From the NCBI GenBank assembly GCA_963556255.1, contig OY744605.1, positions 11,333,379 through 11,397,378 of the forward strand: a stretch of 64,000 bases of DNA, read 5' to 3'. This DNA is from Allolobophora icterica (taxonomy: Eukaryota > Annelida > Clitellata > Crassiclitellata > Lumbricidae). Position numbers and translations under genes: made by a program. The notes under the pieces were generated by a model. That model was not told the DNA's origin, did not search any database, and saw only the letters and a list, made by a program, of their open reading frames with translations. This document shows positions 11,789 through 23,807 of the stretch, in pieces (the first letter of the stretch is position 1; each line of letters starts with the position of its first letter).

Positions 11789-13429
11789 TGAGAAAGAGGT
11801 CGTGTAGTATCTACCGTTTGAAATGGAATGGCGACTTAGAGAAATTTTTTTACTGATTTACAGTAAAACTGATCATATCTCAAAGTATCTGTTTTATTCA
11901 GTCCTGTATAGCAGCACCTCACAAACTTTTTCACCCAATGATTCCAACTCGCACAGTTTCTCACATAGTCTGCGGTTAGACTGTAAAATTCGACATAAAG
12001 AATTATAGAAATAGTTTAATTGTAATTAAATAGTGATGCATAAATGTATCACAAGGTATGAGATCAGGAATCGCTTGGGCTGACATCACAGCCTAAAAGT
12101 GAGTTGTGACCAGAGTTTGGGAAAGTGTTGTATAGAACTAAAGTGTGATTTGTCACTGTAAGATGATCACAGTTGGAATCTTGTTTGGTCTGCAGCAGTT
12201 GACTGTATTTATTTATTTTTCTGCATAAGTTACAGGTAACAGTAATAGTGACTTGGTATTGATGAACTTTAATTATGATTCGTGCTGTTGTCAACGTCAT
12301 AATAAATTCCGTTTATAGAAATTATTAAATTTGTTTAATTGCGTTGAAGACAGTATTGATGAACAATTGAACATGAAACTTATAAACGATTAAAATCTTC
12401 ATATTACTGTGCTTAATGTCCCCTTTGCAAACTAGTTAATCATTTCTGTGAGGACTGGCGTAAACTTGTCGAAAACATTGGGAGCATTTGGTTATTCATT
12501 CTACACTTTTTGCATTGGGTGTACAGTCCATCTCGATTATTGGGGGCACGTGCCCGGCTGTCCCCCCCCCCATAGTCTATGCCTATGTCTGTGAGGGCTT
12601 CAGATGGATGACTTAAAGCACAATTATTGCTGAGCATTAAAGAGCAAGGCATGTTTACAAATAACTGCATGAAATCATATTGCATGAAACAACGAGAAGT
12701 AAAAGTATCAAGTCCCAGAGCGGAACTCAGAGGAAATGCTGATTTTCTTTTCATAGTCTCTTGAACCAACCATGGATATATTCCAGGGTCCTGGACAAGG
12801 GGCTATTGTATCGCAGGACTGGCCCTTAACTTCCCAGCTTACCCCGGTGTCAGACTATGCTGCTTAATGACAGAGTTGTGTGTGCAACCAATTCGCCCAG
12901 GGCAGTTATATGGAGTCGAACCTGCAACCGCATGATCATCAGTTTATTATTGGTGTTGCAACCATGTAAAACCACGTGCTTAATAGCATTACCACACACA
13001 CATGCACACAAATATATATCATGAAAGCCAGGACATGTATGGTCTGGTCTAGTAAGGTCTGTTAGAACAGGCAACAAATAACACTGGGGTGAGAACTAAG
13101 TAAATTTCTTCTGCGCTTGGCCGGGAAGGATGTGGGAGCAGGAGGGAAAATAATTGGAAGCTGGCAAGTTGTAGCTGGTGGAAAGCAACTGATGAATTTC
13201 CACAGAAAGACACCTCGTTTTATTAGCGCACAGATGACCTGAGCAAGATAGGCTATAAAAATGCTTTGCTGTTTTTATGGATGTGCTATAAATTATTGTA
13301 AAGTGAGAATGAGGCAAAATAACATTTTTCATTGTCAAGCTGATGATTAATTATCCTGTTGTCAGGTGACCCGCTAGTTTCAATCCGCCTCAAAGGTACA
13401 GACACTACAGTCAAAACAACTTATGCCCT
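11789..13429. other. CCDC15-like 3' UTR region and spacer
   Basis: Downstream of the stop at 11786-11788 the first good polyadenylation hexamer noticed is AATAAA at 12301-12306. The segment 12545-12600 has a C10 run and a CATAGGC end reminiscent of a hAT terminus but no partner. Nothing else coding was recognised. Confidence 0.4.
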
Positions 13430-13535
13430 CTGCGTTCCATAAATCACTGAAGACTTTCTTCGGCTAGGCTGGGAGCGCTCCTGAGTAGGCAGCTGAAGGG
13501 CGCTATATAAAGTTTCAGAAAGTGAGTAAGTATTT
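13430..13535 (+). mobile_element. LINE 3' tail fragment
   Basis: It reads as a decayed C-terminal end (TYALCVP.KSLKTFFG) followed by the GGGAGCGCTCCTGAGTAG block and the GGGCGCTATATAAAG tail. This is the same 3' organisation as at 8100 and 16150. Confidence 0.6.
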
Positions 13536-14313
13536 CCTTTATTTAACTGGTTGCAAGAGATTAGCACTCCAGTGTACATGCATCAAATAATACAATACAG
13601 AATACAACAGTTTAAAAAAACAGAATCACAATCAATATGACTGAATGAGTGAAACACGATTCTCGCATCAGTTGGAAATAGCGTAGTGTTTAAAAATGAA
13701 TTTACACATTTGACAGTATTTCCGACTACACATCGGTGCATCAGGACGAGCTTTATATAAGCACTATCGCTTGATAGAGTATGAATTATATTGCGGTTCC
13801 ATAGAAGTCATCTGACTAGCTTAGAAATGTTTAATATTATTTCATTTTTCTAAATATTTGTAACTTCCGGTCGTATACACGCACACGCGTGACCCATAAC
13901 CGGTAAGTGGAAACACTAAATTGGATGGATTAACAGTCGGCATAATATCTGCGAAGTTCTTGGCTTGAACGAATCCGATCGTTAGTCATGCAGATTCGCT
14001 GGTCTTAGAATAGCCGAAGTAGACTCGGATGCCAAGTCCAAAATAATGTGTGCAGTAGTAGCGAAAGACTTAACCGTGGTTTTAACATAACATCCGATAC
14101 AGTTGTCCTGTTGCTCAAGCTGGGGAAAACCCAAGTTTCGAAACCTGCAACGTTGCGTTGCAAGCTGGTGTTGCACCAGCTTGCGAATCGTGAGCGAATG
14201 GTATCAGAGAATTCAGAAATACTGTGCAGATCGGCGATTGTGTTAAATAAGATGATGTGCGTTTTTATTAACGATTAGCTGTTTTAGAATAGTCAACATT
14301 TACATGTAGTAAG

Positions 14314-14593
14314 ATGTCGACAGAGTTTAGAAAACCCTTTCAACTAGAGGAGGGTGGCAGTATGATTCGTCCATTGAGAATATTCCTCAACAAGTTAGCA
14401 AAAGAGATAACAGATAAAGACTTGGAGGATTTATGTTTCCTGCTAGATTTCGAGTGCAAGAAAGCCATAGATCTTTTTCGAATTCTGATGAAGAAAGGTT
14501 TGACGGAAAGTAACCTCGAACAGCTAGCAACCCATTTATCAACGATTGGCAGGAATGATCTGGAACAACAAGTCATCAAGTTTTCAGAAACGA
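14314..14593 (+). CDS. Exon 1 of the RLR: death effector-like domain
   Basis: This exon encodes 93 residues plus one base. Features seen are acidic helix 2 (DKDLEDLCFLLDF), the LFRILMKKGL helix pair and IGRNDLEQQVIKF, with the RxDL charge motif typical of DEDs such as those of FADD and caspase-8. It ends in phase 1, which fits exon 2. If the weak donor were not used, the frame would stop at 14608-14610 and yield a free-standing 98-aa DED protein. Either way this is a death-fold protein segment next to an RNA helicase. Confidence 0.75.
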
Positions 14594-17500
14594 GTTTGTA
14601 CTACATCTAGTAGAATAACTGCATAAAATAACTGCTCGTGTAATGGCAATATTTGTGTATCGATGTTTACTTAAATAGGAAATGTTGAAACTAACCAAGT
14701 CTGTAAGTGGTGGATCCAGTTGTTTGGCAAATCTTACAAATTTACTATTGACCAGTTACACATTGTTTGCTCATTGACATTAAAATGAGGGTTTCTAAGG
14801 CATTCAAGTTTTGTTGGACTATGACTATTTTACTCAAATATGACACATAAACTTAAACCTGTCTTTAGGGTCTAGATAGTTAGGCCACGAAACATTTTTC
14901 AACGATTTTATGAAATGCTATAATGTTGTTGTTTTAAAATTTGTAGGTGATCGAGTTGTTTGGTCTTTGCCAATAACTTTACAGAAAAATGCTTCTGGTC
15001 CGAAAGGTAACGGTGTTGGCTCAGGCATTCGATTGGATCCTCTGGTTCAGAAAGAAACAGAGAAGATACCTGTTCAAGAAACAGACAATCGTGATCCCTC
15101 AGTGCTGACCTCAGTAACTTCAACTGAAAACCTTGAAACTGATTGTGGAGGAAATGACAAGCTCAGCGATGAGTTCAGTGGCCCTGGTGAATTCACGTCA
15201 TTTCTGGACAAGTTTAAAAATGTCGTCCAACTCAGGAAAAAAGACAAAACAAAGATTAAGTTGTATAACTATCAGAAGGAATTGGCCAGACCAGGATTGG
15301 CTGGGAAAAACTGCATCATCTGCGCTCCCACTGGCTCTGGAAAGACAATGACCGCTGGATACATTTGTCAGCAGCTCCGGATGGAGGCGAAGAAGAATGA
15401 CAAAACATTCAAGGCTCTGTTCATTGTCTGTATACGTAACTTGATACAGCAGCAGACGGATGCCCTGTCGCTGATTGTGACAAACTCAGGAGCTGCTGAG
15501 CAGCGGGCGGTTGGCGGAATTGGTGAGACCAGTCGCCTGTCGGAATACATGAAGAATCATGACCTGACTGTTCTAACAGCTCAGATTCTTGTCAACTGTT
15601 TGCAAAACAAAGAAATGACGCTGATTGACGTTGATCTTCTTATCATGGATGAATGTCATCACACAACCTTGAGTCATCCATACAATGTGATCATGTTGGA
15701 GTATCTTAAGATGAAGAAGGAAAGTCCCCGCCGTAAACTTCCGCAGATCATTGGTCTGAGTGCGTCACTTGGAGTTGGGACATCTGATGACCCATTGGTG
15801 CATTATATCCGGTTATGTGCCAACTTGGACTGTGACCTAATAACTCACGTTAAAGAAAACATGGATGAGTTGTTGAAGCACAGTCCTCGACCGCGCAAAG
15901 ATCAAATCATTCCCGTCGAGCCTCGCCGACCCCAAAACCCATTCTCACAGGTTGATAAAATTTCATAAACTTTTTGTCTTGAATATTAAGCATCTTGCAC
16001 ATGTTATGTAAATAATCAGCTGGTCAATACGTCAGTCAGTACATCAGTTAGTCACATTGGCTAGATGCTTGGTTCAGTTGCCGTGTAGTGGTCACTATCC
16101 TCTTTTGCTACTCACAGTGATCTCACTGTCCCTTTTGCCTGTACAGCCAGAATGCAATGGCGCACTTTCTCAGTAGTTGGCCCCGTGACGTGGAATGGGC
16201 TCCGTCGGGAGGTTTGCTGCTTTTTTCTGCTTGGCCTGGGTTGGGAATGCCTCTGAGTAGAGACCTTGAGAGGGTGCTCTATAAATTATGTTTGATTGAT
16301 TGAATATAATCTATATAAATAAAGAGAAGAATCTGTCTGTCTGTAACAGCGATCTTTGACCGGGATGCATTTCTACAGTTTTCGAGCTTTTCACTCGAAA
16401 CCTTCACTACTGTCTCGGGGTGGGCATTACACACCCAGTGTGAGGCTTCGCGTCCCCCGTTTTCACCGCTACCATGGTCTCCCGGGCCAAAACCTACCCG
16501 GGCAATGCATTTTTAGCTGGTAAAAAAACTTACACTCGACCTATTTTCACTCGCCAGATGGCGCCGCCCGAGAAGATTCTGTGTGTTTGACCGCCAATTC
16601 TCTGTCACTGGCACGCATTTCTAAAGATTCGCCAGATGGCGCAGCCGTAGGATTTCACTTCACATTAACTTTTGTTGCTTATTCGCTACAGGGATTGAAA
16701 CTTATAACCCCGGGCAACACCGGGTAAACCAGCTAGTGTATAATGTACATTGTTTTCCACTTCAGCTACAAATGCCTTTCTCCTGTTGGCAAGATATGGC
16801 CTTGAGGGTAAATGTTGTGATTAATAAATTTTAAAGTTGATGTTTTTGGTAGACAGACACAAGTGCATTATGCTTTCATACCTACGATGCTTAAAATATT
16901 TTCATGTGTAACAGGATTTCTCGTTTCTGTTCTACAGACCTTGAAAGTGATGATGGATGATGTGGAGAAGATGGTGTCTTTTCCATTGACAAACCAGAGG
17001 CATCCAGAAGGCACCCAACAGTACGAGAACTGGGTAGTGGATCAGATGAGGGAGGCTGAGCAAAAGGGGTTGCAAGATACAATTGTTGCCACTGAAGCCC
17101 TGAAGAAGCTGAACGCAGCACTGATGATCTATGACGACCTGAGGGCCAAAGATGCCAAAAAACTTCTGGACGATTTTTTCAGACAGGACTTCTTACCCGC
17201 AGACCCTACGGAAATCACATCTAGGATTTATCAGCTCTATTCGGAAGTTTCTCCACTTCTTGACGAGATCGTCAAACAGGAGAAAATGGAAGACAATGCG
17301 AAACTGGAAAAGCTGTGCACCTTGCTGACCAAACTGTACCAAGCTGAGAGTGATGCAAGAGGTAAGAATCTTGAAGATATAATGCAGTTCAGGAAATAGT
17401 GAGCATGAAGGTAGAGAAAAAAGCAAACTAACAAGTAATGAAGGCAGAGAAACACCAAATGTTATAACAATTCTACAGACACAAACGGTGCTACATGAAA

Positions 17501-20500
17501 CAATGTTATGTTAAGACGTAAACTACCAAATCACTTTTGAGTTATGGCTTTGGAGAATGCCGAGTTCAAATCACAACTGCAGGATTTACCGAAGGAACAT
17601 CATAAAACATCATTAAGACAACTTTGTCTCAATCTAGATGCAAGAAAAACTAAGTATGGCAAATGATATAAATCTAATCTACCAAGGCAACAAATAAACA
17701 TATCTCATATTACCATCTGTTTGAGCCAAACAACTTCTCTACATAAAAGTGCAAAGTGTGTTGAGTGTATGTAATGTAACTGTAGATTTGTATAACACTG
17801 CTGAGTAAACCTGTTAGGCATCTGAAATTTCAATTTACCAACTTGGGTATGCACTTGGTAGGACTGGTGTAGTGCAGCAACTGGAAGAGGATGGTGGATT
17901 TGAAATCCCCATTTTTCATAGAGCCAATCTATGAGAGGCATATCATGCGATAAGTTTATTCAGGGCAAAATCCACGTATGTGATCACCTCGTACCTGTTG
18001 GAACACAAGTTAATCTTCGTCTTCGTCACAACACAGAGTAGCGTCAGAACTGTGTCAACCGTAAATCCTGGATGATATGCCAGTTCATTCTCAACTTGAG
18101 ACATGCATCTTTCAAATTGCTTATCCACCATAGGCTGCCTCTGTCTTATGGACTGATCTTTTGAATATTGACCTGATTACGGCTTGGTTTTGATGTGCCA
18201 TCAGTTGATGACTTGTGTGTTCGACACCAGTGTGATATACAAGTTACTAATTAACTCTTCAATGGCAGAGTTGTACATGTTTACAATATCCCACCAATGG
18301 TGACTATACCTGCAATGCAAACTTCAGTTACTTGAACTTGTTGTTATTAGAATCTATCCTCATTTTAGGTTAGCAGGGAAAGCAACTGAATGGTTCTTAC
18401 AGAGCACTATAGAAATGTGGACTATATTGGAGTTGATATTACATTACATAATCCCTATACTTTTATATTTTGGCTTAACACGTGTTAAGTGTCCTCTTTG
18501 TTGTTCAACAGGGATCCTGTTGACCAGAACGAGAATTGCAGTGGAGGCTTTGATAAACTTCATCCAAGAAATTCCACAGCTGAGGGGAATCGTGTATCCA
18601 GCAAAACTCGTCGGTCAAGGTCGCAAGGAAGGGACAATGACAGATGTTGAACAGGAAAACACACTCCGACTTTTCCGATTGGGTTTGTCTCTTCATTCAT
18701 TCATTCATTTGAGCATTTATATAGCTCTTGTTCATTCTTTGAAGCCCGAAAATAGTAATCAGTTGAAAAGTGAACACCTGGAATATGTTCTTATGTCAAA
18801 TTGCTGTAATTAGCCATTTGAAAGTTCTTAAAATGTGTGATTTAACACTTTAATGATGAGTGTGTACTAAAAGCAACTGGGAAACCAATGCAGTTCATTG
18901 TCGTTAAAGTGTCAAATGAAGATACATACTTACATAATATGACATATGCCGTGTACAAGCTTAGTATCCTTGAAGCTCCTGAGCACTTTCTTTTATGGAC
19001 TGATCTTCTGGATATTGACCTGACAAAAGACTAAAGTTTCTTAACCCAAAGGATAAAGTTTGATTGTAATTACTGAAAAAGCTATTCTGTGCAAGGCAAG
19101 GTGCAGCTTCAGAACGAGTGATATTTGCAGATGTCCTCCTCAAACATACCTCAAACATGATTGCATTAAACAACATTGGAATGTTTGGCAAGACATTGGA
19201 AGAAGAAAAGTCTCCCTTTGATCTTCCATAACATTATTGTTCTTATTGTTATTATTAGTTTTATTATGAAAACTTGATCTGGAATTATTGAAAGAGAAAC
19301 TTGATCTATTATTATAATTTTTTACTGATCCCTCTGGATAAAAAATTCTTATTGCTGTTATTTTAACAAATGTGTGGAGAAAATGAAGTCCAGCAGATCA
19401 AAGTGATATGTAAGGCAATGACATTAAATTGCTGAATTGCAATTACAAGACTTTGGGCGATGTAACTAGATTATTATTATTGTTAAGTATTGTATATTTC
19501 AGGAAGGGATGATCCAAAAGGATGCAATCTGCTGGTGGCGACTGATGTGGCCCAGGAGGGCCTTGATATGCCCAAGTGCAACTTTGTCATTCGCTACAAC
19601 TTTGTCAGCAATGAAATTGGAACAGTGCAGTCGAAGGGCCGTGCCCGAGCGCCCAACAGCGAATGCTACTTGATCGTCTGTAAGGACTCTTTTAACGAGA
19701 AAAAGGAATATGACAATCTTCAGAAAGAACATCAGATGATGCTGGCTCTGAACACTATCGATGAACAACCACCAGAGGAGCTTGTTGGAAGAATTCGGAG
19801 GGAACAGGTACAATTTTTTGTACAGTTGTTTAAGCAAATCAACTAATTGTCTGTGTGATGTACATATGCCTTTTTATGAGGCTCGTTCTTTGTGGGTTTG
19901 TGAACTGACAGAAGTATTTTAAATTAAAACATTCCAGCCAAAAGTGCTAATGCTGTTTGTCCTAGGTACAGGTTCTAGCATAGTGAGGTTTTTGTAAAAT
20001 TTAACTCTATTACAATTTTGTATTGGTTGGCCTATCAGTAACTTCAGTATTATTTACTGCCTTGGCCCAGCACCGGGCGTTTGCTGTAGTGGGTCCCAAG
20101 ATCTGGAATGACCTTCCCCCTCTGCTCAGGGCCAAACTAACGACTGGCTTTTCCTCATCGGTCTCGCGTTCCCTAAAGGCATTTCTGTTTCCCTGGGGCT
20201 TCTGTGCTGAGAGCGCCTCTGAATAGTTATTCTGCGAGAGGCGCTTTATAAATTTCTAGATACAATACAATACAATACAATACAATTATTTCTAATGTAC
20301 TTGAGCATGTAGTTCACTGCATTGTAGAAACAAAACAGCACCATGCAAGAACCTTAAACGGGAAGTTCAAGATCCTTGGGGAAGATCCAACTAAAGTTCT
20401 GCACGTTAAAAGACTAGTGCTCAACCAGTTGGCTAAATAACTATACATTTTAATGCAGTTGTGCGAATAGTAATTACCCTATTTTTCACTGTTATCCAGT

Positions 20501-21377
20501 CATTGTGCTTTATTGCCTGTTTGGAACACAGGATCAGATATGGCAAAAGTATCAACAGAAGATTCTAGAAAAGCAAACAATGTCACTGTTGTTGGATCCT
20601 GAAAAGGTCAACATCCATTGTCGTAACTGCCTCACATTGTTGTGCAAAGGGTCTGATATGCGGTGCAGGCTACAGAACTACATTTGTGTAGCTCCAGATC
20701 TCAAGGACAAGATTTCTGAGCGTAAGAGCAATAAGCCAGAGGACCGACGATATGACACACAAATCGGTAATTACTTATTTTCAAGGCTTGTATCTGTGAA
20801 TATTTTAAGTTTAGATATTAATTTTAAAGTTTAAATTAGGAATAAAGTGAAAGTTAAGGTGGTCAATATCACATTGCCAGAAAACCACAGGCATTGTACA
20901 TCACTGGATTTTTCCAACTAAATATATAAATTTAAATTCACTGAGTTTTGTATTATTATGTTAATTGGTTTTTGCATGAACTCACGTTGAAAGGATTTTG
21001 CATTGAGCTCTTGTTATTGCAGGTATTAACCTGTTTGTTAATTGGTTTTGCATTAATTTATGTTAAACAGAGTTTTATCTCTTGTTAAATGCAGGAGATT
21101 TTGTATCAATTTAGGCACTTTCAATGGTTTTGTATTAACTTACTTACTTAGGTTTTGATGAAATGTTTTATGTGTTTTAGGCATCTTCCTCTGCAAGAAT
21201 TCCAAGTGCAACAAGAAGTTGGGGCCACAGTTACAGTACAAGCAGGGGCAGCGCATGTATGGTTATGCGTTTGGCAGAGACAACGTGCTGTGGAGGTATG
21301 AGGGTGAAGAGCAGTATCGGCAGATCAAGCAGTGGTCAAAAGTACCATTCTACGTCAAGGAAGAGCAGTTACTTTAA
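14314..21377 (+). CDS. RIG-I-like receptor with N-terminal death effector-like domain (complete, 7 exons)
   Basis: Exons 14314-14593, 14947-15950, 16938-17361, 18512-18682, 19503-19807, 20532-20766 and 21181-21377 join in phase to 871 aa. Residues ~18-92 resemble a single DED: six amphipathic helices, LFRILMKKGL, and an RxDL motif (RNDL, 80-83). The helicase follows, with Q-motif YNYQKELA, Walker A APTGSGKT (220-227), DECH (328-331), SAS (365-367), the Hel2i-type helical insert (exon 3), TRTRIAVEAL, motif V ATDVAQEGLD (639-648) and motif VI QSKGRAR (669-675). The C-terminal RNA-binding domain has zinc ligands C758, C761, C811 and C816. RLRs (RIG-I, MDA5, LGP2) bind viral double-stranded or 5'-triphosphate RNA in the cytosol and signal through N-terminal CARDs; here a DED would replace them. 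The ATG has an A at -3. The exon 1 donor (GA/GTTTGT) is weak, so the DED join is the least certain step. Confidence 0.92.
16140..16309 (+). mobile_element. LINE 3' end fragment in RLR intron 2
   Basis: It encodes RTFSVVGPVTWNGLRRE, the AFSVVGPxxWNxLP signature of a non-LTR ORF2 C-terminus. The usual GGGAATGCCTCTGAGTAG block, a GGGTGCTCTATAAATT tail and a (TTGA)n end follow. It abuts a Helitron-like element. Confidence 0.75.
16310..16736 (+). mobile_element. Non-autonomous Helitron-like element
   Basis: The 427-bp element starts TCTATATAAATAAAG, with a CTGTCTGTCTGT stretch close behind, and ends CTAG. A GC hairpin (stem CCCGG at 16709-16713 with CCGGG at 16720-16724, 6-nt loop) lies 8 nt before the CTAG. 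It sits between an A (16309) and a T (16737) with no target duplication, exactly the Helitron pattern. It encodes no Rep/helicase and lies in RLR intron 2. Confidence 0.82.
18140..18215. repeat. Dispersed repeat (three related copies in window)
   Basis: The sequence around ATGGACTGATCTTTTGAATA, followed by 'acctgattacggcttggtttt', occurs here, in inverted orientation at about 3920-3990, and in part at about 18985-19025. The element boundaries are not clear. It lies in intron 3 of the RIG-I-like gene. Confidence 0.55.
20020..20282 (+). mobile_element. LINE 3' end fragment in RLR intron 5
   Basis: It reads HRAFAVVGPKIWNDLPPLLR, then SVSRSLKAFLF, then the GAGAGCGCCTCTGAATAG block, GAGGCGCTTTATAAATT and a (TACAA)n tail. 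This is one of the best-preserved LINE ends in the window. Confidence 0.8.
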
Positions 21378-22224
21378 TGGAATATCACTGCCGACATTTG
21401 TTTTTTGAACCTTGATATCATGTTGCTGTTTTCAGGCTCCTTATATATATGAGGCAGATTATTATATTAACTTATGTATGTAGATTACTCTATAGTTGGC
21501 AAAAATTTTAAGAAATTGCTTTAACGAATCCCCGAAAGCCATGAACAGTTGAACACTCAGATTGTAGCCATCCACCAGTTGCCACCAGTGACACCCTGCT
21601 TTGGCCCTGCTTAACATGGCTATCAGCTTCAAGACTGATGCATTTGCGTCCAATACGAATTACTTGCAAGCCTTGCATAAGGCTATTTAGATCATAATGT
21701 AGCCTAACGTTTGAATCTCTTAGATGTAAAAGGTTTTAGATTGTTATTATAGTATGCACCTATATACGTGTAAATTATGCATGTTTTGGACTGAACAAGA
21801 AGCACACACGTAAAATTTATAAATGAATTTACATGTAAATTAATAAATGTTTACTACTTTATTTTGGACATGAAATGGACAATAGTTGGTCTTACCTGGG
21901 AAAATATACATTTTTAATGATTTTTGTGGCTTGTGCTTGAATCAGTATAAAGAGAATAGTCAGTAAGTTTTACATTCTTGTTTGAACTCTATTTCTCTGG
22001 CAGACACCTTTGTGTCTGGGTTACTCTTCCACTGGACAGCTAGAGTATGAAACAAGTGTAACCCTCCCGTAAAAAGTTGCTTCCTTACTGCTATGTTGCA
22101 AAACATTCTGAAGAATTTCATACGTGTTGTATACACCTTTTCTGTCTGACTGATGAACATAGGGCTAGACCTGGAAGCCAACTGAAATGAGTTGACTTTA
22201 TGATCTTGGACTAATCAGATAGAT
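21378..22224. other. RLR 3' UTR and spacer
   Basis: An AATAAA hexamer at 21842-21847, about 465 bases after the stop codon, is a candidate polyadenylation signal. No further exon was recognised. Confidence 0.45.
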
Positions 22225-22571
22225 CAGAGGTTTTCAAACTGTGGTTCGCTGACCAAGAGGGGTCCGCGAAGGATATGGCGGGGTCCACGAGAGCGTTCTG
22301 AAAAATAATATTCAGTAATGATTACCACTGCATGGTTTTAGCATTGTAACCGAAATTGTAACCGAAAACTTATATAGCGCCACTCAGATCAGCATTAACA
22401 TGCAGCCTGTGTTTTCAAATTCATAGGCCTACACTACTTATAAAGAAGCTTGTATTGTGAAAATAGTCTGCCTTTAATTTTGTTTAAATTTTAAGTGATA
22501 AATTTTACGTTTTAAATACTTTGCCTAGAAAAAATATGAGATCCATGGTCCAAAAAGTTTGGAAACCTCTG
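22225..22571. mobile_element. hAT-type MITE with 8-bp target duplication
   Basis: The 347-bp element has termini CAGAGGTTTTCAAACTGTGG and, inverted at the right end, CAGAGGTTTCCAAACTTTTT. The flanks are perfect AGATAGAT repeats (22217-22224 and 22572-22579). The CAGxGGTTxxCAAACT terminus is common among animal hAT (Charlie/Tip100-like) elements. Confidence 0.9.
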
Positions 22572-23347
22572 AGATAGATAATAGATGGATGGAATAGGCT
22601 AAACAGAGATTTTCTCAGTCTGATCTGGTAGACCTATAAGGGTATTAAGGGCCATGTGAATTCAGTTTTCACAGGCTTGAGGTCGAGGAGCTAAGTTAGA
22701 GGACATCGATTTACAGATTTCATTGGGCTATGATGCGACGGATGAGGAATTCAAGTAACAGAGAAGGATAAAACTAATAGGATGTTGTATGTGTGATTGG
22801 CTGTGTTTCTTAACAGTTTCTTAATTTGTCTTGGGCATTAGGCCTATAATTTGTTCAGTAATTTTATTTAAGGTTTTTAATGTGATTCAGTCTGTGTTTT
22901 GAATTTTTCCTCCACTTTGGCATGGTTTCTGTGCATTTTGGACATTCTTGCAAGCGAACAATGGACTGTTGGATGGTGAGGCAAACCATTGTTCCTGGCA
23001 GAACATGCATGGCTACTAGGAATAGGCTACACATCGTGATAGAAAATAACTTCAAACAACGTCAACATTTTCTGCTGACAGAATCAAACACTCCAATCCT
23101 CTCGGTCCTCTTATAGTTATTTAAAAATCCAGGCATTTTTCTCTCAACCTATTCCTTTTCTTCCCCAACACTTCTATACAGCTCCGGCCATCACCTCATC
23201 CTTAACATTTGGAATCTGCTGCATAGCCCTAGCTGCTTCGTCCCCTCAGGACCTATGCCTGTCGTTTTGAAACCATCAGGAGACAGATGGCAACCCAGGA
23301 CTAAATGACGTTTAATACCTGTGAACAGTCAATTTAATTAATCTGTT

Positions 23348-23348
<1 letters not shown>

Positions 23349-23413
<65 letters not shown>

Positions 23414-23439
23414 TAATAATAATTAATAATAATAATAAA
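23349..23439. repeat. (AAT)n microsatellite
   Basis: An almost pure AAT run of about 90 bases with two AATT interruptions near its end. Confidence 0.9.
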
Positions 23440-23504
23440 CCCCTTCTAAAGGTGTCACCCGGTGCGGACCGCACCCCTGCACTCCCCTAGTGACGCCACT
23501 GAAT
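23440..23504 (-). mobile_element. Solo hAT terminal repeat
   Basis: The minus strand begins CAGTGGCGTCACTAGGGGAG and runs through a GCGGTCCGCACC block, a terminus seen in widespread hAT elements. No matching second end was found, since the left side is the AAT run, so this looks like a truncated element. Confidence 0.6.
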
Positions 23505-23697
23505 AGGCCTACAGAAAATTAGAAATGCCATAATTATTAAGACAATCATTATGACATTGTATTCAAAGTTTCAAACAACTCTGTTAGAAAAGTCGTTCAA
23601 CGAAGACCGATGGTTTGTCATTGTAACATCGTTTGTGGCCTACCCACAAAATGCGTTATATAATTTTGTAGATGGGGAGAATCACTGACCCGTGACG

Positions 23698-23807
23698 AAG
23701 TCGCTGATTGGCTGCCTGGATAAGTGCGGGAGGGAAAAGTGCAAACAAAAACAAGTCGCTGATTGGCTGCCTGGATAAGTGCGGGAGGGAAAAGTGCAAA
23801 CAAAAAC
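23698..23807. repeat. 55-bp perfect tandem duplication with inverted CCAAT boxes
   Basis: Copies 23698-23752 and 23753-23807 are identical. Each carries CTGATTGGCTG, an inverted CCAAT box. It is followed by a CACGTG E-box near 23829. The stretch could be a duplicated promoter element for a transcript starting near 23850, but no confident downstream gene is seen. Confidence 0.75.

Noticed and set aside
12440..12769. Minus-strand 109-codon frame with a YGGGDSRARAPN stretch
   Set aside because: The stretch covers a C10 run and a possible hAT-like end; there is no domain, no splice context and no matching second terminus.
13982..14278. Overlapping frames of 64 and 76 codons just upstream of the RLR
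   Set aside because: They overlap on opposite strands with no recognisable domain. More likely promoter/5' region of the receptor gene.
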